In this document: positions 32,223-32,628 of the stretch, in pieces
Layout of the letters: every line of letters begins with the position of its first letter
Position numbering within the stretch: the stretch's first letter is position 1
Source of the DNA: CAYXWM01 sp964392115
GTDB lineage: Bacteria > Bacillota > Clostridia > Lachnospirales > WRBF01
NCBI GenBank assembly: GCA_964392115.1
Contig: CAYMOU010000016.1
Location: 1-32,628, forward strand
Length of the DNA stretch: 32,628 bases
Direction of reading: 5' to 3'
Notes under the pieces: model-generated
What the model was told of the DNA's origin: nothing
Database searches by the model: none
Seen by the model: the letters and a program-made list of their open reading frames with translations, nothing else
Position numbers and translations under genes: made by a program

Positions 32223-32310
32223 CGGTTCCTTTAAAACAGTGGATCAGGTTCACAATTCAGCCTATGATTCAAGAATAATTTGTAAACTTTTATCCTTAAA
32301 TATATGTACC
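32223..32310 (+). repeat. ~102-bp element, decayed copy 4
   Basis: GGTTCCTTTAAAACAGTGGAT at the left and the later block GATTCAAGAATAATTTG match copies 2 and 3, but the right terminal repeat and several internal positions have drifted. Same orientation as copies 2 and 3. Confidence 0.7.
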
Positions 32311-32381
32311 GGGCATCATTTTGTTTTCCGATAGTCTGTTGATGATACTCTCCAATAGTTTTTAAATACCTTTAAAAATAA

Positions 32382-32407
32382 ACCACCACCGGCTGAAAGC
32401 CGCCTAA
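32382..32407. mobile_element. Probable right-end hairpin of an IS200/IS605 relic
   Basis: A small hairpin around GGCT-GAA-AGCC inside CCACCACCGGCTGAAAGCCG lies directly downstream of the TnpA fossil on the minus strand, where IS200/IS605 elements carry their subterminal right-end hairpin. Confidence 0.45.
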
Positions 32408-32428
32408 AGTTCAATGATATTGAAGTTA

Positions 32429-32533
32429 TCACTTTTCGTGTTTTCTGAAATATCTTGATGTTTTATATTCTTCTGTAACTTCGTCAGTTACATTACCACT
32501 GCTTGCTACAAATTATTCCCTTGCCCATAGTTG
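32429..32533 (-). pseudogene. C-terminal fossil of an IS200/IS605 transposase (TnpA)
   Basis: On the minus strand this frame reads QLWARE, one stop codon (TAA, complement of 32513-32515), then FVASSGNVTDEVTEEY and a short tail to TGA. SGNVTDEV-x-x-EY is the C-terminal signature of IS200/IS605 Y1 transposases; the stop stands where the family has an aromatic residue (TAC or TAT). Nothing upstream encodes the catalytic HUH motif or Tyr; the tRNA-Ser terminator replaces it. The element is truncated and dead. Confidence 0.75.
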
Positions 32534-32547
32534 TCACAGGGCCTTAT

Positions 32548-32583
32548 AAAATAAAAATCCCCAAGCGTGAAAGCCGCTTGGGG
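32548..32583 (-). terminator. Terminator of tRNA-Ser
   Basis: On the minus strand CCCCAAGCG, 7-base loop, CGCTTGGGG (complement of 32559-32583), followed by ATTTTTATTTT. Confidence 0.92.
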
Positions 32584-32597
32584 ACCGGGTTTTTGAA

Positions 32598-32628
32598 CGG
32601 AGGGTGTGGGATTCGAACCCACGTGGGA
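32598..32628 (-). tRNA. 3' part of a tRNA-Ser, cut by the window edge
   Basis: On the minus strand the T-stem GTGGG/CCCAC with loop TTCGAAT is followed by acceptor strand ACCCTCC and discriminator G. No CCA is encoded. A G discriminator with a CCTCC acceptor, and the GC-rich TCCCAC before the T-stem (end of a long variable arm), indicate serine. The anticodon lies outside the window. Confidence 0.8.

Overview
The window reads as a chromosomal segment of a low-GC Gram-positive bacterium, most likely a member of Clostridia (Bacillota). Evidence: AGGAGG-type ribosome binding sites before most genes, consensus TTGACA/TATAAT promoters, a type IV pilus set without a secretin gene, a G5/3D wall-lysis protein, lipobox lipoproteins and secreted proteins with copper-amine-oxidase-N-like repeats. 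The lineage is an inference; no rRNA or other marker is present.

Layout. (1) 306-1622: thyA-folA (thymidylate synthase plus dihydrofolate reductase, overlapping by 1 nt) with a terminator. (2) 1680-9657, minus strand: a compact type IV pilus cluster, pilB-pilT-pilin-pilD, then a terminator and a new promoter, then pilC, a fused pilM-pilN gene and pilO. (3) 10019-17499: housekeeping and accessory genes: aroK, ribF, a G5/3D wall protein, gltX, tRNA-Arg(CCT), two small accessory genes embedded in tandem copies of the tRNA tail, a DUF4865-like gene and the fluoride channel gene crcB. (4) 17587-27348: a divergent surface-signalling locus. The left arm (minus) is a LytTR response regulator, a large anchored beta-helix-like surface protein and a 7TM GHKL histidine kinase, all joined by ATGA overlaps. 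The right arm (plus) is a stand-alone receiver that has lost its phospho-acceptor Asp, three lipoproteins and a secreted copper-amine-oxidase-N protein. A pair of 12-bp direct repeats 20 bp apart lies between the two divergent promoters. (5) 27414-32628: a repeat-rich accessory stretch with a small membrane protein bracketed by two copies of a ~102-bp inverted-repeat element, an RsgA-family GTPase behind a leader with a minigene and an attenuator, a secreted C-type-lectin/copper-amine-oxidase-N protein, an IS200/IS605 TnpA fossil and the 3' end of a tRNA-Ser cut by the window edge.

The candidate for an undescribed system is region 4. A surface protein encoded between a regulator and its kinase, opposite a pseudo-receiver/lipoprotein operon, with a shared operator-like site, suggests a self-contained envelope-sensing regulon. 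Other points of interest are the PilM-PilN fusion, the ~102-bp mobile-looking repeat family (three good copies and one decayed), the tandem tRNA-tail duplications, and the RsgA leader interrupted by one of the repeats.

All calls come from reading the sequence by eye. Family names rest on recalled motifs, not on searches.
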